A stretch of 64,000 nt of DNA from an uncultured Prevotellaceae bacterium (GCA_900316355.1 ONCQ01000001.1:124001-188000), one strand, 5' to 3'. Shown: positions 47,097-56,021, counted from the stretch's first letter. Made by a program: numbers and translations. The notes: generated by a model from the letters alone, not told the origin.

Positions 47097-48011
47097 TTAG
47101 GATTGCAGGAGGAGAGACAGGGATTGCAACAAGGCATAGAGGAAGATGTTGGCGGCGGTTGCGCCGAGGACGCCGTTTAGGGCACGACCGCTCAAGCGCT
47201 TCATGCGCTGCCATGTGCCCACATGGGGGATAAGGTACAGGAGCGGGATGAGGGTGAAAAGTGAAGTGGTGGAAATCGAAAAATGAGCCTTTCCGGTCAA
47301 GAAAGCGTTGCTGGCGGCGAGCAGTGGCAGCAGCACGGCAACGATGCCCAACAACAAATACAGCCATTCTGCAAACCTCCCTCCGAAGAGTACCACGATG
47401 GTGCGCTTGCCTGCCGTAAGGTCTTGCTCGCGATCGCGGTAGTTGTTGACTATCAGCAGACAGTCCGTGGCAAGGCCCATGCCTATGGACAGCAACAGCA
47501 CGGGTAGCGTCATTTCGCCCGTCTGGATGAAATAAGTGGTGCAGACAGGCACGAGGCCGAAGAACACCAGCACCAGCACGTCGCCCAAGCCGAGGCCAGC
47601 TAACAGCGTGGTATAGAGGAAACAAAAGACGACGCACGCCACGCCGATGGCCACCAGCCACCAGCCGCCCCAGAGCACCAGTGGCAACCCCGTGAGACAC
47701 GACAGCAGGGTGGTGATGCCTATCCCCCACTCCATCGCCCGTGGCGTGATCCATCCTTCGCTGCACGCCCGTGGTGGCCCCAGACGTGTCGCGCGCTCAT
47801 CGCGACCCTTCTTGAAGTCGAAGTAGTCGTTGACAAAGTTCGCGTCCACCTGCATCAGCAGCGCAAAGAACAGGCAGAGCAGCGCTGGCATCACGCTGAA
47901 GGCACCATCCTTCCACGCTGCACTCAGCGCCACCATCACAGGTGCCGCCGCCCCCGTCAGCGTCTTCGGGCGTGCTGCCAGCCACCATGCGTGTATGCTA
48001 TTGGTTTCCAT
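47097..48011 (-). CDS. menA: 1,4-dihydroxy-2-naphthoate polyprenyltransferase
   Basis: UbiA-type membrane enzyme attaching the prenyl chain in menaquinone synthesis. The start at 48011 (METNSIHAWWLAARPKTLTG) is preferred over 48044, which lies in the promoter. The Mg/prenyl motif NFVNDYFDFKKGRDERATR and the second Asp motif VNNYRDREQD are present, with about nine helices. About 304 residues. TACCTTTG at 48049-48042 is the probable promoter box. Confidence 0.93.
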   Translation of the reverse strand: METNSIHAWWLAARPKTLTGAAAPVMVALSAAWKDGAFSVMPALLCLFFALLMQVDANFVNDYFDFKKGRDERATRLGPPRACSEGWITPRAMEWGIGITTLLSCLTGLPLVLWGGWWLVAIGVACVVFCFLYTTLLAGLGLGDVLVLVFFGLVPVCTTYFIQTGEMTLPVLLLSIGMGLATDCLLIVNNYRDREQDLTAGKRTIVVLFGGRFAEWLYLLLGIVAVLLPLLAASNAFLTGKAHFSISTTSLFTLIPLLYLIPHVGTWQRMKRLSGRALNGVLGATAANIFLYALLQSLSLLLQS

Positions 48012-48041
48012 TTTCAAATCAGTTGTTGTCTCGTATGTATG

Positions 48042-48049
48042 CAAAGGTA
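48042..48049 (-). promoter_or_regulatory. Promoter -7 box of menA
   Basis: TACCTTTG on the minus strand, 30 bp before the preferred menA ATG. Confidence 0.5.
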
Positions 48050-48131
48050 CACATTATTTTTCAGATCACATCTTCAATCCGCTCCCTTTGAGCAAGCCAC
48101 TTGCTCATCCTCGTTTGTGTGATGATGTCGT

Positions 48132-49295
48132 TCATTGTTTCATGATTCTTGCCTCGCCATTGAAAGCACAGATTTCGGCAGCCAGCACATTGAGGTTGTG
48201 AAAGCGGCTGTAGTCGCTGTCAGCGGGGACACCGCCGACGCTTCCCATCATATCAAGGTCCCAAGGAGCAAGGATGAGCAGGGCACCATGGATGCAGGCA
48301 TTGAAGCGCCGTAGCTCGGGTTTCCAAAACGGACCGATGGGCTCCTTTTGCAGGTGTATCAGCGGAAAGCCCTTGTCTAAGCATTCATCTTTCATCAGCC
48401 GCTCGCCAGCAGAGATGCCTGGTGTCACGATCACGGTAGCTCCTTCCTGGATAGCTCTCTCCTACCCTTTTCTCTCATTGGCGTAATCTTCCGTCTCCTC
48501 GTAGGGCTGTCGTGTGACAGGATGTTTACGGTGGCATAGCACCTGTATCTTTCGTGCCCAGCGTAGCAGGAACAGATTGCCGAAAGCACCATAGCTGCGC
48601 TCTCCGATGCGCACATGCAGACAGCGGCGCATCACATCGGGCAGCATTCTGCGCAACAATGCGCGGCGTGGGTTGTCGTGCACGTAAGCTATCATGGCTT
48701 CACGATGGCGATCATCGAGGCAGACGGTGTCATCATAGTTCTCATCAAATAGCGGTTGCTGATTCCGGCCTACGAGTGCATAGTACTCCTGCCGCTGCTT
48801 CTTTGACAGGCTCCGTATCAGGGCTCCCTCGTTGTCATGCTGCCGTGCTTTTTCACGCAACCACCCCGGCACCCCTTCCCCTTCCAGATCGACCGATATC
48901 GGGCGCTCCATCGAAGCCCCCAGCCCCTGCTGTCTCTGCCAATGACTGATGCACACCGCCTTAAACGCTTGAATAATATCCCCTAAACTCCACTCCATAG
49001 GTTCCAGCACCTCTATCACACCATGAAAATGATCAGGCATGCACACGCAGGCGTGCACCACCACACGGTTTCCGTGCACCGCCTGCGCCTCAGGAATCTT
49101 CAGCCATGTTCGTTCCGCAACCTCTCCGAGCGGCGTAAGCGTGAGCGCATGATTACCCATCAACGCCTCTCTCCCCGTGCCTGTGAAGTGTGACAGCAAC
49201 GCCTCGCGGCCACTCACCACCAAGGTGATAAGATAAGTGCCACGACCATAGTAATCATGTCCTGGATTCCTTGGGCGATAAGCCGATGTCATCAT
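48132..49295 (-). pseudogene. RAYT/IS200-like Y1 transposase with C-terminal Rossmann-like domain, interrupted by an in-frame TAG
   Basis: The N-terminal part starts YRPRNPGHDYYGRGTYLIT and has the HUH motif ACVCMPDHFHGVIEV (His89, His91) and AYVHDNPRRALLRR, as in REP-associated tyrosine transposases. SYGAFGNLFLLRWARKIQV leads to PYEETEDYANERKG and a TAG stop at 48464-48462. The same frame continues after the TAG with ERAIQEGATVIVTPGISAGE and PLIHLQKEPIGPFWKPE to a normal stop at 48132. Together about 386 residues form one known architecture. A tyrosine is not obvious in the FKAVCISHWQRQ helix where the catalytic Tyr is expected. Probably inactivated; suppression of the TAG cannot be excluded. 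Confidence 0.75.
48462..48464 (-). other. In-frame TAG inside the transposase gene
   Basis: Upstream and downstream parts are in the same frame and both match the expected protein, so a single base change explains it. nadA ends with TAG, so the genome uses it as a normal stop. Confidence 0.85.
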
Positions 49296-49460
49296 TCTGC
49301 CGCCTTTTGAGTCATTATTTCTGCCTCCTTATTTCTGTTGCCTTATTTCTGTTGCCTTATGAGTCATCATTCTGCCACCTTTTGAGTCATCATTCTGGCA
49401 CCCTATTTCTGTCGCTTAATGAGTCATCATTCTTCCGCCTATTGAGTCATCATTTCTGGC
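49289..49460. repeat. Tandem repeats derived from the transposase start region
   Basis: Minus strand: units of AGAATGATGACTCA plus GGNGGC, 23 bp long, and 14-bp units of GGCAACAGAAATAA, arranged at 49308, 49360, 49383, 49420 and 49443. The unit nearest the gene contains its GGCGGCAGAATGATGAC start. Each 23-bp unit thus repeats a start codon context. Confidence 0.8.
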
Positions 49461-49559
49461 GACAAAGATAACGAGAATTTCGAAACCGATGAAGCACAAA
49501 GAGCAAAAATCTTCCCCCACTCCCCTTTTTTCCTTATTCTTTGCCCTACATCCCCCTTT

Positions 49560-49650
49560 CCCTCTAACCCCAGCGTGCCCCAAAAACCAGCGAGCCCCTC
49601 TAACCCCAGTGTGCCCCAAAAACCAGCGAGCCCTAAAAACCAGAGTGACC
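49560..49650. repeat. 36-bp tandem repeat, two and a half copies
   Basis: CCTCTAACCCCAG and GTGCCCCAAAAACCAGCGAG recur at 49561 and 49597, with a partial copy at 49631. They lie in the 610-bp gap between the transposase and the LRR gene. The rest of the gap (49461-49560, 49651-49820) shows no convincing gene. Confidence 0.75.
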
Positions 49651-49825
49651 GATTTCGGTCGCTCCGTTCCCTTCCCTTCGTGTTCTTCCGAAGGCCCCGT
49701 CCAGCCGAGTGCCCCCAACCATAATGTCATAGAAATATGGCCCGTGAACTAGTTCCTGACGCGTTTGTGGATGAGAAAGGTGATATGGAAACCTCCCTCT
49801 CTCCCCTACCCTTCCTTCCCAAAAA

Positions 49826-49865
49826 CAATCCTCCCATTGCCGAGCACTCAGCAATGGGAGGATTG
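49826..49865 (-). terminator. Rho-independent terminator of the LRR/MBG gene
   Basis: Perfect 15-bp arms CAATCCTCCCATTGC and GCAATGGGAGGATTG with a 10-nt loop; TTTTTGG follows in the minus direction. It begins 44 bp after the stop. Confidence 0.85.
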
Positions 49866-49908
49866 AGATGAATAGGGCAGATTAGAAAGTGGCGCTTGAG
49901 CAGAGGTG

Positions 49909-52566
49909 TTAGATGCTAAGCTTTACTGTTTTGTCGCATGCCTTTATAATATAAATATTCTGCTTTGCCAGCGGGATGTCTGTGACATGGTTGTCAGCCT
50001 TGATGCTCTTTTGCAGGACACCATCCAGTGTATAAACTTGTATGACATCCCCATGATTTACACCTGTTACCCTCGCGCCGAATGAGGTGCCATGAATCCT
50101 TACAGGAGATGAAGAAAGGGCTTTCACAGCATTGCCCCCATCCTCTTCATAGGCTACAATCAGCGTAGCATTTTCATTGATGGCTGGAGTCGTGAACGTT
50201 CCCGTTTCATCTAATTGGGTAGTTACATCTTCGTCATTGTAGGTCACAGAATGAATATTCCATCCTTCCCAGGCAGTAATGGTGAATGTGTATTTGCTTC
50301 CTTTACCAACCTTCGTGCTAACTGAGCCATTGTCTGCCTGTATGATAGTCAATGTTTGATCATCTTGGTTCTCCTCTTTAATGATGATTGCCTGACTGAC
50401 TCTGGCTGATGCATCATAGTTCTGGTTGCCATCTTGTACTGCACGAATCCTAAGATTTCCACTGGAGAGACAATCTAAATAGGTTCTGGTTCCCGCAGTA
50501 TATATCTCAGCTTGACTGTTGCTATCCATCATATAGGTGATGGGCAAGCCCGATGATGCCGTAGCTTTCAATTCCACTTGGTCACCTACCTTAAGATTCG
50601 TCAAATCCTGTTCCCATGAAAGCGTCTGCTCAGCTTTGTTGATTGTGAGGATGCCAGAGGTGTATGAGAAGTTATAATTGTCGGCACTCCCGCCTATTAC
50701 ATTGATAGGATATGTGCCTACATCTGTTGCCTTGTTTGCTGTGGTGCTGGCTGTTGCCTTTCCGCTTAAGACACTTTCATCCTCACCGCCAACAAAACCG
50801 GAATATTGCACTTCGAATGTTGGGTTCTCCTCGTTGTAAAACCGTGAGTAATTGCCGACGGAAGCCGTCAGTGTGCGTGGCGTGATGGTTAGCGTGCCAT
50901 TGACAAATGAAATGGAATAATTGGGGCTTGTCGCATCTGAAACTTCAATTTCATATCTTCCAACTTTGCTTGAGAATGTGGCTGTAGAGGACAATTGTGG
51001 CTCTTTTGTTAAAACACTATTATCTTCCCCATTCTTAAAACCATAACACGTATAGCTGAACATAGGATTCTCACTATAGTATTGCTTTTCCATGTGATTA
51101 GCCCTAATTGTTAGTGGAGCTTGTTTGATGGTAAGTGTTCCTGGGACAATCTCACCCAACTCATAATTCACAGCGGTGCCGCTTGAAGCGGTTATTTCAT
51201 ATTGTCCTACACCACTATATTGAGTGGCCTCTGTTTGAAATGTCGGTTGTGTAGTCCATGTAGGAGTCGTCTCACCGTTCTTTAATCCATAGTATTCCAT
51301 TGTAAAAGTGGGATTCTGCGCGCCATAGGTCCTTGTTGCATCTTTCACTTTAGCAGAGAGAACAGCTTTCGTCACAGTCAATGCACCCTTCTCATAAATA
51401 AATTCGTAGTTAGTAGCCATACCGCCACTAATGGTTATCGGGTATGTTCCCACTGTACTCGTTATTTTCGCATTTGTGGTGCCAATAGGCCTAACAGATA
51501 TCACACTTTCTGTTTCGTTGTTGACAAAACCTTCGTATTCCATCGGAAAGAAAGGATTCTCCTCTCCGTATGGCCGGGAACTATGCGAAGTAACTTTTAA
51601 GTCTTTCTTGGTAATCGTGTATTCATATAGATATTCCTTTTCAAAGGATGGATTGGCAAAATTACAAGAAATCGGTATAACCACTGAATGTTGTCCAACT
51701 TCCGTTGCAAGTTTAGAAGAATCAAACGTACTACTAATACCTACATCCGGTATCAAATCACCGAACACCAACTCTGGTGTAACTCCGCTGTATGTGTATG
51801 TATGATTTGGTATAATTGCATCTATCAGGTTATCAAGGTTATATTGTTTCACTTTCGAACCAAAATCCAAGGCTACATAGCTTAGATTAATGACTCTTTC
51901 CAAATCTGGTAACGCTAAAGCGTTCAGTCCGATGCTCGTTACACTATTGGGAATGGTAACAGACCTGATGCCCCTGTAGCCATAGAAAGCATGACTAGCA
52001 ATAGTCGTTATTCCATTTGGAAGTACGAGATCCGTAACCTCTTGGTTACTCAAATAGAGATGGCCTGTAAGCCGCGTCCCAGACAGAGTACTAGATCTTG
52101 ATTTATAATCAATATTACACCATGCCGCGAGGTCTGTAATATGAACAGCTTCAATCTGCTCGCATTCGTAAAATGCCTCCTCCTCAACACTTGTTAAGCT
52201 ACTCGGAATACTCACAGAATTTAAATACTTGCATCCATAAAATGCCTCCTTCCCAATACTAGTAACTCCTTCTGATATAATAACAGAAGATAGGTTACAA
52301 TTTTTAAATGTATATGCTTCTATTCTTGTTACATTCCATAGTTTGCCTTCATACTCAATGTAAGAAGGAATCGTTATTTGACCGCTATATTGTTCATTTA
52401 CAATATAAACAACGCTACAATCTTTGCTTTCTTCGTTTAACACATACACAAGATTGACACCTTCCTGTGTCGCGACGGTCGCTTGTATCGCATAACTTTT
52501 CATTGTCATCCCTGCCATTATAGCTAATGATACAATGATAAACTGAATATAAAACCTTCTTTTCAT
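49909..52566 (-). CDS. Secreted BspA-like leucine-rich repeat protein with MBG domains
   Basis: A signal peptide (MKRRFYIQFIIVSLAIMAGM) is followed by about four LRR_5/BspA repeats (VTSIGKEAFYGCKYLNSVSI, ITTIASHAFYGYRGIRSVTI). Four or five MBG repeats follow, each near 80 residues with YGEENPFFPMEYEGF-like starts and GTYPITISGGMATNY-like ends. A bacterial repeat and C-terminal sorting-like strand region (VYTLDGVLQKSIKADNHVT) suggests type IX export. About 885 residues; ATG 52572 two codons upstream is also possible. BspA proteins mediate adhesion. The gene is AT-rich compared with most neighbours. Confidence 0.85.
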   Translation of the reverse strand: MKRRFYIQFIIVSLAIMAGMTMKSYAIQATVATQEGVNLVYVLNEESKDCSVVYIVNEQYSGQITIPSYIEYEGKLWNVTRIEAYTFKNCNLSSVIISEGVTSIGKEAFYGCKYLNSVSIPSSLTSVEEEAFYECEQIEAVHITDLAAWCNIDYKSRSSTLSGTRLTGHLYLSNQEVTDLVLPNGITTIASHAFYGYRGIRSVTIPNSVTSIGLNALALPDLERVINLSYVALDFGSKVKQYNLDNLIDAIIPNHTYTYSGVTPELVFGDLIPDVGISSTFDSSKLATEVGQHSVVIPISCNFANPSFEKEYLYEYTITKKDLKVTSHSSRPYGEENPFFPMEYEGFVNNETESVISVRPIGTTNAKITSTVGTYPITISGGMATNYEFIYEKGALTVTKAVLSAKVKDATRTYGAQNPTFTMEYYGLKNGETTPTWTTQPTFQTEATQYSGVGQYEITASSGTAVNYELGEIVPGTLTIKQAPLTIRANHMEKQYYSENPMFSYTCYGFKNGEDNSVLTKEPQLSSTATFSSKVGRYEIEVSDATSPNYSISFVNGTLTITPRTLTASVGNYSRFYNEENPTFEVQYSGFVGGEDESVLSGKATASTTANKATDVGTYPINVIGGSADNYNFSYTSGILTINKAEQTLSWEQDLTNLKVGDQVELKATASSGLPITYMMDSNSQAEIYTAGTRTYLDCLSSGNLRIRAVQDGNQNYDASARVSQAIIIKEENQDDQTLTIIQADNGSVSTKVGKGSKYTFTITAWEGWNIHSVTYNDEDVTTQLDETGTFTTPAINENATLIVAYEEDGGNAVKALSSSPVRIHGTSFGARVTGVNHGDVIQVYTLDGVLQKSIKADNHVTDIPLAKQNIYIIKACDKTVKLSI

Positions 52567-52579
52567 AATCACTTCTTAT

Positions 52580-53518
52580 TTAGATGTTTCTATATGTTAT
52601 TGATGAATTATTAATTTGAACATCGCTTAGGTCTAGTTCATTAAGTTTAGTCCTCAAGAACTTATCTACCAACGGCTGCTTACAACATGGCCCTAATGTT
52701 ATGGCTTTTAAGTATTTTACTGGGATAGCTACTTCAATATATGGTTTTAGCATTCCTGCAGATGTTATCTTATTCCGAACGACATCATTTTTACTCTTAT
52801 ATTGAAATAATCTGACTTCATCTTCAAACTGAAATGCGGATGTCTTAATAAATGGGGCAATCATAACGCACATGAAGGACAGATAATTCACTTTAATCTC
52901 TAGCATTTTGGCTGGCTCTGCGTTTGAGATCTCTGCCATATATTTATCATATGTCACTTTCAATTGTTTACGATAGAATGATAGTGAAGAAGTGCTGTAT
53001 TCGACATCCGTGCATGTAAGATTTTGCCTTACTTTAATATCCGATAACTGACGAGTTTCGTTAAATCGCAATCTAATATTATCTCTTGCAAACCCAAGGT
53101 TCACTCCACGTCCATTCTGTGCATACATACTCCAAAGAGGAAGAAAATCCTTTTGTCTGGAAAAGCACATAACGTATGGAGCTTCATGTTTTTTATAAAT
53201 ATGATCTATCAACATCTGCTCGCATTCTTCCTGTCCTTTCCCCGTATTATCCCAAATGGTTGTTAGGTTATACTCTTTGTTACCATTTCTCTTTTCAAAA
53301 TCTTTCAAAGCATCCCAAAGAATCTTATAACCATGCAAGAATTCAGAAGAATCATTCATGCTAAAGATATTGCTCGCATGAAAGATCAAACAACGCTCAT
53401 CATTGGCGGTTTTGATATTTGTCAAAAGCTGCAGTAAGACCTCTAAAGAGGTATAATGATATATTATATCAGGTAAAAGTTTGGTTTCAGTCATGCGCCT
53501 TTTTTCATCACCTATCAC
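52580..53518 (-). CDS. DUF2971 protein
   Basis: A 312-residue soluble protein. IIYHYTSLEVLLQLL near the start, FHASNIFSMNDSSEFLHGY, YVMCFSRQKDFLPLWSMYA with GRGVNLGF, and FEDEVRLFQYKS are the DUF2971 landmarks. Function is not established; members often occur in accessory and mobile regions. The start may be 53518 or the ATG at 53494 (MTETKLLPD). Strongly AT-rich, ending 8 bp before the LRR gene, so the pair may have arrived together. Confidence 0.8.
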   Translation of the reverse strand: MIGDEKRRMTETKLLPDIIYHYTSLEVLLQLLTNIKTANDERCLIFHASNIFSMNDSSEFLHGYKILWDALKDFEKRNGNKEYNLTTIWDNTGKGQEECEQMLIDHIYKKHEAPYVMCFSRQKDFLPLWSMYAQNGRGVNLGFARDNIRLRFNETRQLSDIKVRQNLTCTDVEYSTSSLSFYRKQLKVTYDKYMAEISNAEPAKMLEIKVNYLSFMCVMIAPFIKTSAFQFEDEVRLFQYKSKNDVVRNKITSAGMLKPYIEVAIPVKYLKAITLGPCCKQPLVDKFLRTKLNELDLSDVQINNSSITYRNI

Positions 53519-53555
53519 TCCCTTATAGGCTTCTTTGGTTCATAAATACATATAC

Positions 53556-53735
53556 ACAAAAAGACGTGGGAGTCTTACTGTTACTCGTCCCACATCTGGA
53601 GGCTCTGGCATCGCCCAACCAATCGGGAAGAGCAACGCCGAAGCCCACGTCTGTATGTAAACAGCAGCCATACACAGCACAAGCTATGATGACTCCTTGG
53701 TTTTACATACTCATGAGCGTCATTGTTGCTTTGTC
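53556..53735 (-). ncRNA. Candidate structured RNA
   Basis: AGACGTGGG (53562-53570) and CCCACGTCT (53644-53652) form a 9-bp closing stem; GTATGTAAA and TTTTACATAC (53653-53710) form a second. GTGGGA (53566) could instead pair with TCCCAC (53588), a possible switch. On the minus strand the first stem is followed by TTTTTG, like a transcript end, just upstream of the DUF2971 gene. An open frame on the plus strand has no start context and is not believed. No RNA family recognised; strand is a guess. Confidence 0.4.
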
Positions 53736-53739
53736 TTCT

Positions 53740-54097
53740 TGATTAGCTTTTGGAACTGCCAGATTCCCAGATGTCAAGAACAAAGCGTCAAGTAACGCCT
53801 TTCTATATATAGGACTCTCTTACTCACCATGTTGGCGAGTTATCTTGTCATTCCGGCTTTGTGAACACGTCCACGATGCCGAAAGAGGCTCAAGACTTCA
53901 AGAGTCGCCGCAAAAATATGAAACTTTCTTGAAGCAGCCAAAAAATAGGGCGTTTTTCTCCCCTACCCTGCCATTTTATGGGTTTTGCATGTCTCTGCAA
54001 TGAGTTCCTCTTTGCCAAAATTCCACGAAATGATGAAAAAGCTTACACCTCGCGCAAAAGGCTTGTATCTTATTGTGAAACAAAGTGTTATGGCGCA
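53740..54097. other. Gene-free stretch
   Basis: No supported gene. A small hairpin (ACTCACCATGTTGGCGAGT, near 53823) and near-complementary GACTCT/AGAGTC segments suggest it may extend the structured RNA, but nothing firm is seen. Confidence 0.3.
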
Positions 54098-54099
54098 CG

Positions 54100-54271
54100 A
54101 ACCCCTACGCAACCCCTACGCAAGCCTGCGCAACCTTGCGCATGTGCTATATACCTTAATGGTCGTCTTCGTTGTGATGTCTTGCAGGCTATAGTGTCTT
54201 CCACTTGTCACAGAGCTGTACCGTTGGCGTGTAGGGGTTGCGCGAGGTTGCGTAGGGGTTGCGTAGGGGTT
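54100..54271. repeat. Large inverted repeat built from AACCCCTACGC units
   Basis: The left arm starts at 54100 with two tandem AACCCCTACGC units plus GCGCAACC variants. The right arm (54231-54271) is its reverse complement, with 24 bp perfect and an imperfect extension. About 90-125 bp lie between. It lies 150 bp before the palindrome array. Confidence 0.85.
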
Positions 54272-54414
54272 TGAGCGCTGCAATCGTTTTATTATGAGGG
54301 TGTTGTGATGGTTTTGCGCAGGGTGTAGGCTTTTTGTCCATTTCCTGTTTTTTTTATTCATCTCGTGGCGACATAGTGCTGCGTTGCCTTTTTGTCACTG
54401 GTGAGAAAAGTGAG

Positions 54415-54612
54415 AGGACCATGGTCCTATGGCCGAAAGGCCATGGTCTTATGCGCTGAAGACCTTGGTCTTGATTGCGCAAGACCATGGTGCTCTGAGG
54501 TGTTCCATGCGTGGAACAGCAATTAAGGACTTGACCTTCACGCATTAATGACCTGTCCTTCGGCCTATAAGGACTTGACCTTCTGGCTACAAGGATGCAT
54601 CCTTCTGGCGTG
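54415..54612. repeat. Array of nine 14-bp palindromes, exact 22-bp period
   Basis: Units begin at 54415, 54437, 54459, 54481, 54503, 54525, 54547, 54569 and 54591. Examples: AGGACCATGGTCCT, AAGGCCATGGTCTT, AAGACCTTGGTCTT, TTCCATGCGTGGAA, AAGGACTTGACCTT, AAGGATGCATCCTT. Each keeps 5-7 of 7 base pairs while the sequence changes; spacers are 8 bp and variable. It lies 90 bp before the VirE promoter. Confidence 0.92.
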
Positions 54613-54701
54613 AAAAATGCTGGTGTGTTAAAATGCGTCGGAAGTGGAAAAATTCCCGCGAGATATTGCCCAAAAATATTGCGTATATCAAAAACTTTTT
54701 G

Positions 54702-54709
54702 TACCTTTG
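54702..54709 (+). promoter_or_regulatory. Promoter -7 box of the VirE-type gene
   Basis: TACCTTTG with TTG at 54679 as a plausible -33 element; 49 bp before the ATG. Confidence 0.5.
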
Positions 54710-54758
54710 CAACCAGTTAGGCGATGGTGCCTGACATAACCTTTTATCTTATTATATC

Positions 54759-56021
54759 ATGAAAGAGACATTTGAAAAGAATGTTGGTGAGGGCGTGGAG
54801 TTAAGCGACCTCACAGGTGTCCCCCAGTCGGGGAAGACCGTTGAAAACGAAGTTGTTAACGAGGCTGACGATTTGCTAGCGCTGAAGGAGTTTCTGGGTG
54901 ACCGCTACGAGCTGCGCAATAATGTGGTGGCTGGTCGTCTGGAGTTTCGCTTGCGCGACGGCAGCGAGGCGGCATTCCGTCAGCTGACGTACGAAGCGGA
55001 GAATTCTATCATTCTCGATGCGCTTACGCAGCTGGGGAAGATGAAGGGGCTGAAGGGTATGCTCACGATGCTCCTGCACTCCGAGGAAGTGCCTGAGTAT
55101 GACCCTGTTCGGGAGTACCTAACTACCCTACCCCGCTGGGATGGCCGCAACCGCGTGGCAGAGCTCTTCGGACGTCTGCCCGGCATCAGCAGCGAGAACA
55201 TCTATCGCTGCACCATCTGGCTGCGCTCGGCGGTGGCGCATTGGCTGAAGAAGGATCTGCTGCACGGCAACGACAGCGTGCCCACGCTCATCGGCGACCA
55301 AGGGTGTGGCAAAACGGTCTTTTGCCGCCGCATGCTGCCTCCTGCGCTGCAGGAGTACTTCCTGGACCGCATCAACCTGTCGAACAAGTTCGACAAGGAT
55401 ATGGCGCTGACAAACAATATGATAGTGGTACTCGACGAGTTCGACCAGTACACCACCAGTCAGCAGGCATCGCTGAAGCAGTCCATCTCGCGCAGCACGG
55501 TGAATGCGCGTCCTATCCTCAAGGGAGCGCAGGTGCTGCGACACCGCTATGCCTCGTTCCTGGCGACAACCAACAATCCCCGTCCGCTGAACGACCCCAC
55601 GGGCTCGCGCCGCTACCTCTGCATCCGTCTTACGCCTGGCAGCATCATCGACAACCTGTCGCCCATCGATTACGACCAGTTGTATGCGCAGGTCGTAGAG
55701 GAAGTCTGTGAGCGTGGGATGCGCTATTGGTTCGAACCGGAGGAGACACGGCAGATCCAGCTCGACAACGAGCAGTTCGAACATGTCTTGGAGCTCGACG
55801 ATATCGTGCAGGCGTGCTTCCGTAAGCCTAAGGCCAACGAGACAGCTCGCGACTACACCATGAACGAGATCATAGAGCTCATCACCATGCGCTATCCTCA
55901 CGTGGAGTGTGGTCCGTCGCTGAAGGTGAGGGTAGGGGTCGCGATGCGCAAGCGCGGTTTCGAACAGCATCGTCATCATCGCGGCACAGGCTACGTCCTC
56001 ATCCCTCGACAGGTGGCATAG
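54759..56021 (+). CDS. VirE/VapE-family ATPase (primase-helicase-like), C-terminal DUF3874-type
   Basis: Has 420 residues. The core has YLTTLPRWDGRNRVAELFG, Walker A LIGDQGCGKTVFCRRML, Walker B NMIVVLDEFDQY and sensor FLATTNNPRPLND, matching the virulence-associated E superfamily 3-like helicase domain found in phages and mobile islands. The C-terminal ~90 residues (YTMNEIIELITMRYP, RVGVAMRKRGFEQHRHHRGT) resemble DUF3874. No primase domain precedes it. It stands alone, without phage genes nearby, after two large repeat structures. Codon use looks like the host's. A role in replicating or maintaining a former element is inference. Confidence 0.85.
   Translation: MKETFEKNVGEGVELSDLTGVPQSGKTVENEVVNEADDLLALKEFLGDRYELRNNVVAGRLEFRLRDGSEAAFRQLTYEAENSIILDALTQLGKMKGLKGMLTMLLHSEEVPEYDPVREYLTTLPRWDGRNRVAELFGRLPGISSENIYRCTIWLRSAVAHWLKKDLLHGNDSVPTLIGDQGCGKTVFCRRMLPPALQEYFLDRINLSNKFDKDMALTNNMIVVLDEFDQYTTSQQASLKQSISRSTVNARPILKGAQVLRHRYASFLATTNNPRPLNDPTGSRRYLCIRLTPGSIIDNLSPIDYDQLYAQVVEEVCERGMRYWFEPEETRQIQLDNEQFEHVLELDDIVQACFRKPKANETARDYTMNEIIELITMRYPHVECGPSLKVRVGVAMRKRGFEQHRHHRGTGYVLIPRQVA

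Noticed and set aside
48462..48464. Reassignment of TAG to an amino acid
   Set aside because: nadA in this window ends in TAG at the expected C-terminus, so TAG is an ordinary stop here.
49416..49730. Open frame of 104 codons over the 36-bp repeats
   Set aside because: Its apparent peptide repeat (RARWFLGHTGV) only reflects the DNA repeat having a length divisible by three; no start context.
53419..53742. Open frame of 107 codons on the plus strand
   Set aside because: It starts inside the DUF2971 gene, has no ribosome site and lies over paired segments that look like RNA structure.
53740..54097. Known RNAs (tmRNA, RNase P, 6S)
   Set aside because: None of their diagnostic sequences (tag reading frame, GAGGAAAGUCC core or long central bubble) could be found on either strand.
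54415..54612. CRISPR array
   Set aside because: Repeats are 14-bp palindromes that differ from each other, spacers are only 8 bp and no cas gene is near.
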